Notes under the pieces: generated by a model
What the model was told of the DNA's origin: nothing
The model's database searches: none
What the model saw: the letters and a program-made list of their open reading frames with translations, nothing else
Program-made: the position numbers and the translations under genes
Shown here: positions 45,690-58,781 of the stretch, piece after piece
How the letters are laid out: every line of letters starts with the position of its first letter
How positions within the stretch are numbered: position 1 is the stretch's first letter
Assembly: GCA_027382625.1 (NCBI GenBank)
Contig: JAJKFJ010021560.1
Location: forward strand, 1 to 64,000
From: Tetmemena sp. SeJ-2015
Lineage: Eukaryota; Ciliophora; Spirotrichea; Sporadotrichida; Oxytrichidae
Direction: 5' to 3'
Length of the DNA stretch: 64,000 bases

Positions 45690-48600
45690 CGTTTATTTTG
45701 AGTGGGAGAAAAGCAACAATTTGAATAATAAAATATCCTTTGATTCTGGTTTATCTGATTAGAAAAGCAGTGGATTAGATAAATTCTCAAGTAACTTATT
45801 AATATTATATGTTTTATTACTCTATGATGGTAAATAAGGAAGCTAAGTTCATACACAAAGTGTTTGGCATAATGATTATAGTCCTACAAACAGCATTATT
45901 CATGCCTTTATCCTTATTCATAATCAACAACTCATTTACATATCAAATTATAACTCTAGGATTAATTTCAAAAATCTAGAATCTGGAGCCATGCCTGTAA
46001 TTTGTCTTGTTCTCAACATTAAATCAATTATTATAGTTTATATAAGATTAAATACAATTGAATAAAAGCTCTATTGATAATATGAAGCCAATATATTTTC
46101 ATAGACTAAGATAATAAAAAATTACTTAGTCCTTAAGAAATAAATCACATTTATTGTAAATATATGAATACATAGTTTCTATGCTGCTAATCTTAGTAAA
46201 ACAGCTGTTCTCTAAAAAGATATTTAGAATCAACATGATCACTACTTAACTTTAATTTAGTTATCATTCAATTATTATTTAACTGGAGGAAGACAGAGCG
46301 ATAAACATAGGAAATTGGACAACCATGGGATGCTGGAGTGAACCTGACTCCACTCTTCAATACCTTGAGATACTTGCCAAGTTTGCCATTCCACTATTCC
46401 TGGGCCTAAAAGTTTAAAATATTAGTTGACTCAAGCTATAACTTTCTGCTTGTACTTATAGTTGTAACCATAAAAGGAATTAAGTTTGTAGCTTTCACTC
46501 TTATGTTTAACAAGATAGTTGCCTTCAACAAGAGACTTAAATGATCTAAAAAAATATATAAACTGGGTTACATGAGAATGAGTTTCCATTTCTTAGTTTT
46601 TTTCTAACTGATAATTGGGCTGGCCAAGTACTTTTATGGGATTTACGACAATCACGAAGGATATATAATCGTTTTCCTATTCTCCTTTCCTTATTCTTTT
46701 CAGTGTAAATATAAGCATATTTAATTTAGCAGGCATTTCTCTTAAAACATTCTTTGGAGGTATACTTAATCAATAAACAAGTCTGCATTTCCAAGCGTAG
46801 ATGATGCTAATTTTACAATAAATTGTATAATTACCAAAGCATGATAAAAAACTTGTTGTTTATTATTTATTACTTCATCTACAAGAAGGCATAGGCAGGA
46901 GAATCGTATTAATAAGATAAGTTGAAACTATCTGATTATGAGCAAACTTTCTTATTAATGAGAATGTGTTTTAAATTATTTTCTCAATCCTGATAGATAT
47001 GACTCAAAGTTGCCTGAAGAAAGGATCCTTGTACAGTAAGTTTATTTTTAAGGGTAGTTTGTTTGAGGGGAAACAAATGAGCAGGTTCCTTCATCTAATT
47101 GAAAATCACATTGATGGTTGTGAGCAAATAGACTGCATTTGCGAAGTATTCGATGACTTCTGCACTATTTTTTCCTCCTCAAACAATCTCTAATATATTA
47201 GTTATATAATCTTCCAGTGAAATGATACATCTAATATATATGTTTATACAACAATGAATGTACGATTTGATTATAGTAAGTTTAAGGTTATTTTTTATTA
47301 ATTAATTTTAATCTAAGCATGAAAAAGTACAGAAGAATTTACTAGATATTGTGCAATCATTGAAAACAAATAAAGTATATCAAATTTGAAAATAAATAAA
47401 TGAATGCTAACTATCACCATCTCACTAATTTCAATTTGAACAAGATGCTCTACAACGCCTAAAATTTTAATCAAAAGAGAGCCAAGACCTCCACCACTAG
47501 CCTCCAAAAGGAGAAAAACGAAATTTCACCCACATTCTAATAAGTGAGCTAGAAGATTGAGCACCACATCCAAAAGCTGCAAGATAAATCTTAGTATTTA
47601 TTTATTTAAGAAGACTAAGAAGTCAATCCATCCGATATTTAAATCTTAGAGAACCAAGAAAATGAAGAGGAGAACGATGACGATGAATTCTTTGAGGTAT
47701 CATTCTCCTTCGCACTTAGATACTTCATAGTTAACTTCATGAAGATATTCATGGATTAGATTAAAGCCAAGAACCCTAATTCTGAATTTATAGAAAATGC
47801 TTACAACTACTCTGCTTTATTCTTGTTCTAAAAAGTTCATCTGGCTATAGTTTCCTTGCGAAAGCATACTGTAGATTAGAAAGGCGGCGCAAATAGTAAA
47901 AGATCGTTTGGGCAAGCCTGGTTAGCTTTAAATCGTTAATGAGTAATTTATTCTTCACTACTTCGATTAGTACATGATTCATAAGTTTTTATCTTAAGAC
48001 AAGCACTAAAGGAATAGAAAAGAGATAAGAAGTAATGATAATTAATTCTTTATGGAATTTATATTAAATTTATAATGATAGTAAAAGAAGAAGCAGAACA
48101 GAGAGAATAAATGAAGCAGCAGAATATAGAGCTAATAAATCAGCAAAAGCACAATTCATTCCAAGTGCCAGCTGAAAAGTTCATATTCGTGAATACTCTT
48201 TACATTAATTCCACACTGACATCGAGCAGCTTTGCTAGAATGCCATATACTTTTGGAAAGGCTTCACAGAGATAACGATCAATCCTTACTCTCAAATAAG
48301 TCTTGGAGAAAAGCTTTCTAAATACCTAAAGTCAATCTACTAAGGCTTTCTTCAAATAGAAAACACTCTCCTTCAAAAAGACCCTAACCTTTACTTTTGG
48401 TTTGGACTCATTCAATTGAAGATAGTCAATGATTCGAATGTGTACAATTCATTCATCGCTAAAATTTTAATATCCTTATTTATAAATGAGAGAGATCTAG
48501 TAATTCAAAAAAGCCATTACTAGAAATCTCTATGACAAGAAATTTGATCATGAATCAGGGTTTATGATAGCAGACGCAAAAATAAAGACTCAAGGAAGTA

Positions 48601-51600
48601 TTTACATGATGAACAAGCACCTATGCAAGTGGATTAAAAAAGACAACATTCAAGTCAAGAACATGAACATTAAGGATGTTATGCCCAAGCTATTAGCCGA
48701 GAATCATGATACCTTAAAAATTATATTAATTTGACTAGTTCATGGCAGACTATAATAAATCTGGAGAGTCTATGATCATCAACAAGAAGATGACTTTCTT
48801 TATCAGAGATGCGAATTAAAGCCTCATCTCAGTAAACTTCTTTGTTCAGTTTCATTATTCCTATCGCTATGGCCACTGTTTCATCTGCCTTATCGATATA
48901 AATAACACACTCAAGCCCTTTAATGATAATCAAGAATACAAATCAGACCACTTGGTCTTCATGAGCTTCGACAGCAAAAATGGACAAATTTATTAATTGA
49001 TTTTTAAATTATAGAGTGCTCGGACAACATTTCTAAGCTAGTATCATTCAATTCTGGAATCAAGATAGAGAGATCAATTGGTGCTATTGTTTTATTTAGC
49101 TTATCAGTTTCAAGAGAAGATGGTAGCTATGGATGACATCTTCGAGAACTTAAACTTTGCCATGCTCAAGTTAAATTCATTATTTTTGAGTTCTAGTTGG
49201 CAGTGTAAACACAGCGATAAGGAAAATGTACTCATGAAGGGCTTTACAAGTTAAACATGTACGATTTTTACGAAGATGAGGATAGCAGATTTATTAAAGT
49301 TATACATTTTTTATTCGCTTATGGTTCAGGTAGGAAATAGCTTTACGCCAAAATGGCACTCTATATTGAGGAGCTTGGCAGGCAAAAATGCTAAGTGGGA
49401 TTTGCTGTTTTCACTATTCAAAAGTCCAAGCTTTAAACTTTAGACTTCCAACTTTCACTAAACTCTAATGACAATACTGGAAAGATGGTGAAACTTATAG
49501 GCAATTTGGATTAGAACGATATGGAAGACAATCTATTAGTTTTTATTAAAATGATGACCAAGCTTCTTCCTCTTACAATGGGTCCTCCAATTATATTTTA
49601 ATTCTAGCACTACTGACAAAACAAACTAATTTGACATAAAGCAGTTCCATGTTTTCTATTAGCAGAATACTCCAAGAATTCTCAAGCTGGTGATTTAGCT
49701 TATGGTTTTCCTGTTCTTGAGTTGCATAATTATCTCTACCATAAATTTGGCCCTCAATGTTGAGAACACAATTTCAACTACGCTCGATATCAACTCAGTT
49801 AAAGCCTCCTTCGATAGAATAAACTACACAATCAACAGCAGAATGATCTTGAGAATACTCTTGAACATAGCTAATGGTTACGAGCCTAGTTACTCTTTAT
49901 TGGGTGGGGGCCTAAGATTCTAATCTTATTAAGGCCTACTCTAATTCAGAGTATCTAGCCTCTATGATGCAGACTACTATCTTGAAAATTCAGGCTACAC
50001 CTACGACAACGAATTCAAAGATTTTGTAAGCAAAGGAATAGAATTAGCATACCTCAATGGGTAGAACCAAGTTATTCATGACATTAAGAGCCTCAGTGTT
50101 GCTCAAAGTCTACTCATAACTAGAATATATCAGATCAACAACTATACTTCAATAATAATTTATTTACTGCTTCTGATATGATTGGAAAGCTTAAGAAATT
50201 ATATTTTCTAACATAGTTAAAATTAAAATGAGAATTAGAATTAAGTCAATAATAATGAAGAATTTAAATGTTGGTCGTTAAATTGTAAGTAAAGTAGTAT
50301 CGCAATATGGGGCTTTTTCAATATATTGTTAAATTTTAATATGAGTTTGTTCTATGCCATTAGGATAGGAGGTGCCTATCAAGAGATTTTGATGTCACAA
50401 ACTCTGAACCAATAATTTAACTAAGTTTAAAAATACTTATGGCCGTGGTAACTCTTTCAACAGACTTCCTGCAAAGAAGTGTCAAAGATGAAAGTTGTTT
50501 AGAATTTAATTTTTAATTGAATGATCATAAATTAAAGCCAATATCTCACATTTAAACTGCCACATACTTTAAGTATATTAATTTATTTATTATATTAATT
50601 CTCCTTTATTAAATTCTTAGCTATATATTTGGTTAAGATTCAGAGTCTAAATCCAAACCTCACTACTTCATACGCACCAACAATATAGGACTAAACTCTC
50701 TTCTTCGCAGTTAATAACTCTCTTTCATCTATCAGAGAAAATAATTTGAAACTTCAGGACTTGTATATTAGAAAGACTGTCCAGAGAGCTTCGGAAAAGC
50801 AAGATCAAGCAATCATTCTTTATAAAATAATATTTCTTTGCGTTGTCTCAATTGTCTCTATCCTTTTGGTTAATAATAAAATATAATTTATTGATAAAAA
50901 ATATTTATCTTATTTTCTACAATGATACAGAGTCATAAATGCCTTTTAACAACTCTAATTGACAATAATTTAGAAGATTTAATAAGGATTATTGCTGCAT
51001 CTTTACTATGCAATTAAAGGAGTAATTTATAATTTGGTTACTCTGATGATTTCTCCAATTTTTAGCAAGACGGAGGAAAGAAAGTTCCAGGCTCTAAAGT
51101 TTTTCATTAAGCTATCAGCTGACAAGATCAAGCTGTTTAAATGCAATATAAATCATTAAATGTTTTAAGAGAGATGTGAGCAGTGTCTGAGAGTGGAGGA
51201 GGACTTACTCAGGAGCAGCAACAACAACTTCATTCAAACTCATGGGACTGATAGATCCAAAAAACACTCTACTAGGTTTGGAAACAGGCATATAAGCAAA
51301 CAAAGCGAGGATTCTTTCCATGAAGAATATTCCTCTTCTTCTAAAATTGGCAGCAGCTACAGAGGGCTAATGCCTTCTACTGCCCTCCAAGACCCAAGAT
51401 ACAGCTCAAGACCCATTCTCAATCAAGGCGTCTCCATGTACGATTTCAGCTCAAGGATCATCGAGGAGGAAGAGAACAGCATTGAAACTATCTATATTTT
51501 ACTCTGTCCAATGTCGCTCCTAATATTTATAAAACTTATTTTAATAAAGTACTCAATATTTTTTATTAATTCGAGCTATATCAAGAAATCTCAGATCTTC

Positions 51601-54400
51601 ATGTCGCACTTCAAACTTACATTACTCTTTTACTCTATAAACTAGCCAACCAAGTAAAGAGACAGTAGATCAAATAAATTACTATATAGCAATATTTAGA
51701 TAGAAAGTTAAAGCATAGAAGACTCGTCTAGTCCAGTTAAAAGACAGCAGTCACTGGCGAGGAGGAGAATCAAAGAGAGTTTGGGGGAAGTAAACCAAGT
51801 CTCAAAAGCATATACTATGTTTTTTAAAAGAGTTCAAATCAGTGGATATGAATATCATTCATCAGAGTGAGAACGAGTCTTCCAACATAAAGAACAGTGA
51901 CCTACAAAATCATATTAAATAGCTTTAATGCAAGTCAAGACGCACTCGACTTAAATTCTACCATGAGACACCTCGTTCAGCCTTTGCCAAGCTTATCTTC
52001 CTCAGGATTATTAAATATTTTTATTGGAATAGCAGAAGTCGGAATTCGCAAAAAGAAATCTAACAATCAACATGAAAATAATAGTCACGAATTTATTTTC
52101 AAGAAATTCTAGTTAAAATTAACCACGGCACATAAAATAATAATATTTTTTCTCTAATAAAATAAATTTAAGATTTTATGAAGCATTTATTTTTAAAATT
52201 TTATCAATAGAGCTTCAACAAATTATTAATCTTTAGCGGGTATCAGATTACTATATTTAATTATAAAATAATATATTTCTTAAAGCTAAATAAATTTTTT
52301 TTCTCAATTTAGTAATTATAGAAATGAATAATTTGATGAAAACGAGACTGAAGCCTAAGATGAAGATCTCGATGAAGATTCTAATATTAAAATTGCAAGA
52401 ATCAAGAAACTTTATAATTTAAATAGACATTTTCATCATTTATTCTTAATAATCTTTACTTAAAAATATTTATAATTTATTTGATAATCGTGTAATTGAT
52501 ACCAATATTTAGATTTTGAAACTTAAAATGCATGAAAATTTCTTAAGAAGTAGGTTTTCAGCACAAGCTTTCAATACATTAAGAATGAAAATTAAAAATC
52601 AATCAAAATTTATCTATTTAAAATGAAGAATTATTTAGAAGATGCTCAATATTTAATGAATAATAATTGTATAATTGATAATAATAATATATAATTAATT
52701 AAATAAACTTGCATTCCAGAAGAAGATTTAGACTCTCGTGATAACTTTGGTAATTTCTGCAGTATTTGCCCAGTACTAAACATTACAACTATTGATTAAT
52801 TCTTCTTATAAGTAAAAACTAGTGTCTGATTTCCTTTAGTTTACTTGTTGACGTTTCTTTTGCAAAGAGATGTGTATAAGAAAGCTCAAACATCAGTGGA
52901 GGACTTGAATCTAATTTTCAATAAGGAATCTTGCATAGAAGACTTATTTGGCTTTCTCAGAGAAAACACCATCTAGAATTATAGAGTATTTTAATTCTCT
53001 TAGAATTCATCACTTCTCTACTCCAAAGATGATAATACATCTGCAGTAGAATACTTAATGAACGAGTGCCAATAAAGAGAAACCAAGTACAACTAAATGA
53101 GGAAAGACTTGCCTAAGTATTTGGGAGATGCCAAAGGAGCCATTGAGAAGATGGAGTCATCAGCATTTTGTCTGGAGTTCTATCCTGCTAATAATGACAT
53201 CTATTAGCTCTATCCCCTGTGCAATCAAGCACTCAACGGAATTCTCAGTAAAGGAATAACAAATGTTAACGCCTTAATGTAAACACCTCAATTTTTTAAT
53301 CCACACTAGCTAGTATGAATTAGATTTACCAAAAAGCTTAGAAGTACAAGCTTAACTTGGAAACAGCTTGGGCTTAGAAGGAAGCAAACTCTACTTTCTT
53401 GAAACAAATCCTAATGGATCAAGAGACCGTAGACTTACTAGACATGAAGGAGAGATTACTTGCAATTCCCTTTGGCAACTTAAAAGATGCATGCGTGAGC
53501 AGCGTAATCAGCTACTTCGAAAAGCAGAGAGACACCTTGATAATTATGGGTAGAATATGAATTGTTGATCGAGGATAAGTGCAAAATTGATCTCTAGGGA
53601 GGGGAAGGAAGAGGCTAGTAAAGGGCTTATTTAAATTAATTAATTTTTGAATTAAGACACTAATAGAATCTAAGATGGAAGAGAAGACCTCAAAGGTAAA
53701 AGTGACACAGCTGGCTTAGAGATTCTACGACATGTACAACAGTCTCAAGACAGCTTGAAACAAACTCTTCCTTGAAGAAGAAGATAAATCTCTTGAGTGT
53801 TGGATTTAAGAACCTGATCAACGCAAACAGAATCCTAAGCTTTGATGCAAAAAATCAGACTCTTTGAAAGCACTTGAAACCTATTTCAAGAGAGATGAAG
53901 ATATTCAAGATATGGAAACAAACTTGGGCAAGATAGCAAAGACTACAGGAGGCTAAAACTAAGTGTGTCAGGTTTGCTTCCTCAAGATGGCTGATGAATA
54001 CTATAGATGCGCTGCCGAGACAGTTCAATAGAGGTTGACATGTTCCATTATTTATATTAAACAGACATATATAATCTCTCTTAATTTATTAAAGCTATAA
54101 CTTACACTTCCTTCCCTCCCTAGAGAGATCAATTTTGTACTTACCCTCCATCAACAATTCATATTCTACCCATAATAAAAACAAATATATATGATAATCC
54201 TTTATGCGGTGTTTGTGACTTTGATAACCCTATTCCTAGTCTACTTAAATTATCATAATCTATAATATATCTTTTTCATGAGAGTGCTGAAACGGATAAG
54301 AATTACAATGTGGAATACAAATATTATGGTGAAGATCATACCCCAAGAAGTCCTTTCAAAGAACGACTAGGAGCTTATCAAATCATTTTTCGTGAGTTGA
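45690..54400 (+). CDS. TmcB-like (tiny macrocysts) multipass membrane protein with PAS domain, copy 2
   Basis: The best preserved copy. Blocks: N-terminal membrane helix VFGIMIIVLQTALFMPLSLF (45.85 kb); GCWSEPDSTLQYLEILAKF (46.33 kb); YDNHEGYIIVFLFSFPYSF (46.65 kb); Cys block IDGCEQIDCICEVFDDFC (47.1 kb); TPR-like SFALRYFIVNFMKIFMDQI with KNPNSEFIENAYNYSALFLF (47.7 kb). Then DPNLYFWFGLIQLKIVNDSN (48.4 kb), PAS-like FDHESGFMIADAKIKTQGS (48.55 kb), FVQFHYSYRYGHCFICLIDI (48.84 kb), membrane block LMVFLFLSCIIISTINLALN (49.7 kb), TLMISPIFSKTEERKFQAL (51.04 kb), and a Ser-rich cytoplasmic region (51.2-51.5 kb). The end is YLLTFLLQRDVYKKAQTSVE (52.85 kb), VSSVISYFEKQRDT (53.5 kb), then TMWNTNIMVKIIPQEVLS with TGA 54398-54400. 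The family is TmcB-like by motif memory; PAS suggests sensing. A 654-bp IES near the end hosts another gene. Confidence 0.65.
53545..54198 (+). other. Large IES with 7-bp pointer TGATAAT, containing a foreign coding segment
   Basis: TGATAAT at 53538-53544 and 54192-54198. Removing 654 bases joins SSVISYFEKQRDTLII to LYAVFVTLITLFLVYLN, exactly where paralog copy 1 reads SYFKKQKDLSIIIFSIFVVL without an insert. Inside lies the 14-3-3-like coding segment. Confidence 0.8.
53675..54050 (+). CDS. 14-3-3-like protein, N-terminal half, nested inside an IES
   Basis: ATG 53675 opens MEEKTSKVKVTQLAQRFYDM. After a small frame correction it continues LETNSSLKKKINLLSVGFKN and LINANRILSFDAKNQ, then after another break ALETYFKRDEDIQDMETNLG and CQVCFLKMADEYYRCAAE. 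These align in order with 14-3-3 landmarks: the AERYDDM helix, ERNLLSVAYKN, and VFYLKMKGDYYRYLAE. 14-3-3 proteins bind phospho-Ser/Thr motifs. The C-terminal half is not found nearby, so this is either one cluster of MDSs of a scattered gene or a relic. Frame breaks near 53752 and 53850 may be micro-IESs. The copy is divergent: for example, the Arg of the usual GARR is replaced by Asn in NANR. Confidence 0.65.
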
Positions 54401-55149
54401 AATATTGGCTAAAGTTATAGCATTATTTTATTATGCTCTCTCTTTCATATTTCTTAGCTTTATTAGTTCAAAAATGAAATAGAGAATTCTTTCAGAGGAT
54501 AAATTAAAATCTAAGAGGATATGTCAGCTTTAATGATTTATTTTAAAATCACCATTTAATTAATTTAAATGAAGAATATCGATATAATTAGAATTAATTT
54601 TATACTTATATACCTCCTTAACTTTTTGAATATTTTCTGATTATTTATTAGCAAATAATATAAATTATATTTATCTTATTTGCCATTATAATTATAAATA
54701 TAGGATAAATAGGATTAAATGAGTACTGATTTAAAATATAAATTCTTTACAAAACTTAATCTTAAAGCATAGTATATTAAACTAGTCAAATAATAAAAAT
54801 AGAAACTTAATGGCGATGAAAAGTAAAACTACTTTCAGCATCTAAATCATGATCAGAGATGCTTTACTAATTCTAATATTTAGAGTCGTGAATTGTGATT
54901 AATTAAATATGATTCCATTTTATGAAGGGGAGCTATTATCATTCTAAAATCTAATTCCTTCCTTATCCAGGTATATATACGTTACTTCTACGATAACAAA
55001 TTTTTCAAAAGATACAGACTCGAAATTAAGTTCTTGCACACATTAATTGTTGCTTTGATGTATTCATCAAATTTTATTAATTGATATTTGTAATGATATA
55101 ATCAAAATCTTATCTTAAGTATATAATACGAAACTATGAACTAAAATCT
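54401..55149. other. AT-rich spacer
   Basis: No coding block recognised. Confidence 0.5.
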
Positions 55150-55720
55150 TAACTAATCATAACTCTACCAGCAGCTAGCTTAAAACAACATAAACCAAAT
55201 ATATTCATCATTATTATAAACAGAGTTTAGTTATTGGTCTTAAATCAACAACTATGTTTTTATTAAACTGCAATAGTTATTATATTAATCGAGAGGACTT
55301 GGTCAACAGACTTTAGACTCTAACATATATAATGCATCCTAAATCATTCAAAACTAAAATCAAGCGGCTTAGGTATTGCCAAGCAATTTGACTTAGATCC
55401 TTTTAAATTCAAACTACTCTCAAAATTACTTTTTAAAAAATATAGAGATGTGGATATTTTAATTCAGTTGGTCAGCATTTGGGAGGGATGGGTCTAATGA
55501 ACCATATCCCCATTCATAATCCTTTGACTTCAGTATACTGTCCATTGCAATATGCCTAAGCCTCTTCTTAGTTGAGAAACAATTTACATGTCTGCTCAGT
55601 TCACAATCCTAACCAATGCCAAAAATATTTCAATTACTATCAGATATTTCAATTTCATCATTAACTTATTGGGAAAATAATATTCTCGAGATTTCATTAA
55701 CTAACTCATTTAAGCAATTT
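55150..55720 (-). CDS. Possible interrupted minus-strand gene, unrecognised
   Basis: Minus-strand blocks, upstream to downstream: FDENCLNELVNEISRILFSQ (about 55700), then KKRLRHIAMDSILKSKDYEW with GYGSLDPSLPNADQ (about 55600-55460), then SKSNCLAIPKPLDFSFE (about 55400). The plus strand is also open across much of this, but its peptide is low-quality (Ser/Ile/Phe-rich). No family or exact ends recognised. Confidence 0.3.
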
Positions 55721-55790
55721 TCATCAAATCAAATTTATATGTTTTCATAATTTATTTCCAATTCAATTTCACAAACAAATTATGATAGTT

Positions 55791-55813
55791 TTTTTTTTAA
55801 AAAAAAAAAAAAA
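55791..55813. repeat. T-run followed by A-run
   Basis: A run of T directly followed by a run of A, about 23 bases in total; a simple palindromic homopolymer tract. Confidence 0.8.
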
Positions 55814-55998
55814 TAGTTTCAAAACATAAATAGAGTCTTTGCAATTTCTAATAAATTATGCCATTTATCAATTATAACTAAAATATTATTCATGATTACT
55901 TGAATATGAAAAGTGTATAATAAATAACTAATTCTAATGACTTAATTATTCATTTTTTTGTATAATATAAAACAATTGCTTGTGATAATGCCTTAATT

Positions 55999-56247
55999 AT
56001 GGTTGTGTTTCGACTTAGCACTAGGCTTCAGCAAATGCTAGCCTGCCTATAATTATAGATAGACTTGTTCAATAAGCTCAAACGCGCCATTCTTCCTGCC
56101 TCAACCAAACTCTTTTGCCGCCTCTCAGCCAACATTTACAAAACATTCACTGTACTCCTCATCAAATATACCATGAGTAAATTAATATTTTATAACTTAA
56201 CTTCACATAAAATTAGAACTTATTTTTACCATATTTAAAATTCTTGA
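55999..56247 (+). CDS. Short basic ORF, possibly a first exon
   Basis: ATG 55999 opens MVVFRLSTRLQQMLACLQLQ and continues IDLFNKLKRAILPASTKLFC, RLSANIYKTFTVLLIKYTM. The block is GC-richer than its flanks and ends at a possible splice donor (GAGTAAAT near 56174), after which the frame is AT-rich until TGA at 56245-56247. No family recognised. Confidence 0.3.
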
Positions 56248-56375
56248 ACAAAGTTCAAACCTTTTCATAAATAACTGAATTTTTAATTATTTAGAGTCTT
56301 TGTTAAAACATTTACTTTTCTTTTTCTGTTATGTTGTTGTTAATAATTACAAGCTGCTCACCTTAAACTGAATTA

Positions 56376-58781
56376 ATGGAGGAGTAGTTAGTGTATTAAA
56401 ATGCATGTCCCTAGAATACTGAGTGCCAAATGACTTGCACTAAAGATGACTGTCTTATAAATTCTGAGTCTGCTAATGCTGAATGTCTTTTGGGCAAATG
56501 CCCAAACTAGTGCGAGGGAATTATTGATCAGCCTGACGTAGCTGATGAAGAATAATTATGCAAGTAAACATATTTAAATTTAAAAGATAAAATGCTATAT
56601 TTCTGTTAAAACAAATTTAAACTTGCAAAAATAAATTATATTATATGATACCTTATACTTTTTTAATATCTGTATGTCAGTGAAATTTGATGCAATGGGG
56701 TATTTAAATTGTTTTGGCAAATTTTTTGAATTTAAAATAGGAATATTTTTTTAATTGCTATTTTGAAATTCAATAAAATAAAAATGCAATTTAGAAAAAA
56801 ATTTTAAATATAAAGCTTATTAAAGATAACAAGATTACAATGAAAATACAGTTTTAAGAAAAAATTATCTAACTCTGATCAAATTTGAAAAATAATTGAA
56901 ATTTTAATTTCGCTATCGATAATTTGTATTTTAAAATGCAATAAATCTTGCTTTGATAATCAGAATTCTTGCTAAGAATCCGCTCAATAAAAATAAAATG
57001 TTCTAGCAGTATTTTAGGAGTTAGAAGAGCCTCCACCTGTATCAAAGATTTGCACTTATATTGATTTTTTTCTATTTTATTTTCACTAAGAGATAATTCA
57101 CGAAGCCTCTTGCCATGTTATCCCTATCAACAAACCCTGTCCACTTCTCACTACCGAGTAGCATTCATTAAATTTAATTAAAATAATTAATAAATAAGCT
57201 CAATTCTTATTAATTATAATATAATAATACTTATGACTGCAAAATAAAATTTATATCAGGGAGTCCTACAACATTTTCTTATTTACATATTTCATTATAA
57301 ACTTAATAAAAGGAGGGAAATTAAGTTAATTAAACATTTTAATAAGTAATTGATTGTCCAGAAGGAGGGAATAGCGAACCCTGCTTTAATTAGGACTGTG
57401 AAGCAGCTACTATCTCTCCCTGTACTATTCCAAATTGCGATGCTGAACAAATTAAAATACATGCCTTTATTAAAATACCTTGCCTTTAGGAGGCCAAAAA
57501 GAAAGTGAGCTCACGTTCCTCATCTGCTTCAAACTGCCATAAAGATTAAATACTTTATATTTAGCAGACTCTAGTAAGTGTTCAGAAGGGGTAGAAGAGT
57601 TTAAGGAAAATTAACAACACAAGAGTCATGCAGAGGCAGATTGCATCGGAGAGCATTTGCACAGAGTAATTCACTATGATGATATTCACTATAAAAAGCC
57701 AAAGTCTCCCTCAGAGCAACCTCCCATTGCTCATATCCACTGCCACGAGATAGTTGTTTGCGAAAACTAGATTGTTAATCAGCATTCATTAACAGTATTA
57801 TTTGAATGAAAGCTTCACAGTTTTTTCTTAAAAAAAGAAATTAAAATTTATATAATAAGCCCTTAAAATAAATACAATTTCCTTTTTCAGGGTAGTTAAT
57901 ATGTTTTTAATTTGGCAAAGATAAAATTGATTTCTTAAATCGATAAATTATTTGAGTAATAAGTATTTTATTTAAATTTCTAATTTTTTTTTTAAATATA
58001 ATTGCCATTTAGAACCTCCAAGTGTAGTTGATATGAGAAAAAGGGACTCTAAATACTGCGCTAAACACCATCATAAACATGCTTCCAAAAAATCTGAGAA
58101 AGGAGGTGTCGAGGATTCTGAAATTAAATAAATAATTGCGGTTGATGAAGATACAGTTGCTCCTTCAAGCAAAAAAGGCGGCCAAAATATTTATATAGCA
58201 GTTTTTATCTTTAAATAGTTTTACAATTAGAAGCTTTATTGATCCCATAGATGGAAAACAAAAACACGAATACATATGCTAACTCTTCCTAGTCAACAGA
58301 GATAAAAATGCAGACACTTCTTGCAAACACTCAGCCCAAAAATCAAAACCTAATCAGGATGATTACGATACATTTTTAATGAAGGAAAGGAGGAAGAGGA
58401 AGATATGGCAGCTGATTCAACACAGCAGTAGATCATAGATAACATCTCAATTTTTTATGAGATAAGATTATACTTCAATCTAATGTAGAACAGCTGAGAA
58501 CTTTGGTAAAAGAGTACGAGGAGATGGGAAGCTTCACTGAAAACACTGTGATTTTAATGGGCTGTCCTAGACTTCACAATTAAACGAAGAGGGGATCAAT
58601 CTATCGTGGAGTATCTAAGAATGGAAAGAAATGGCAAGTCATGGTAATGGGAAATAACTGCAAGTACTTCAGCGGTTCAATCACCAGCGAGAAACTAGCA
58701 GCTAGAATCTATGATAGATTTGCTCTTTAGCACTTTGGATTAAGAGCAAGACCAACCTAGACTACAACAAGCAAACTATGA
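56376..58781 (+). CDS. Cys/His-rich protein with C-terminal AP2/ERF DNA-binding domain
   Basis: ATG 56376 starts MEEQLVYQNACPQNTECQMT with many Cys (LLGKCPNQCEG). Further blocks, separated by AT-rich IES-like DNA: EIIHEASCHVIPINKPCPLL (57.1 kb), CFNQDCEAATISPCTIPNCD (57.4 kb), HLHRVIHYDDIHYKKPKSP and IAHIHCHEIVVCENQ (57.7 kb), and YCAKHHHKHASKKSEKGG (58.07 kb). The last frame holds TLVKEYEEMGSFTENTVILM and an AP2 domain: SIYRGVSKNGKKWQVMVMG, a strand around KYFSG, and EKLAARIYDRFALQHFGLRA, ending at TGA 58779-58781. YRGV...W.V and the AAR.YD..A helix are the AP2 hallmarks, so the protein is probably a sequence-specific DNA-binding regulator. The Cys/His part may bind zinc (inference). MDS borders are approximate. 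Confidence 0.7.

Noticed and set aside
53368..53553. Open frame starting MGLEGSKLYFLETN on the plus strand
   Set aside because: It is a shadow. The frame encoding LLDMKERLLAIPFGNLKDAC and VSSVISYFEKQRD matches TmcB-like copy 1, so that frame is the real one.
55447..55910. Long plus-strand frame opening MWIFQFSWSAFG
   Set aside because: It is open only because TAA/TAG are sense and TGA is rare here. The peptide becomes Ser/Ile/Phe and poly-Lys low complexity, and the minus strand reads more like protein.
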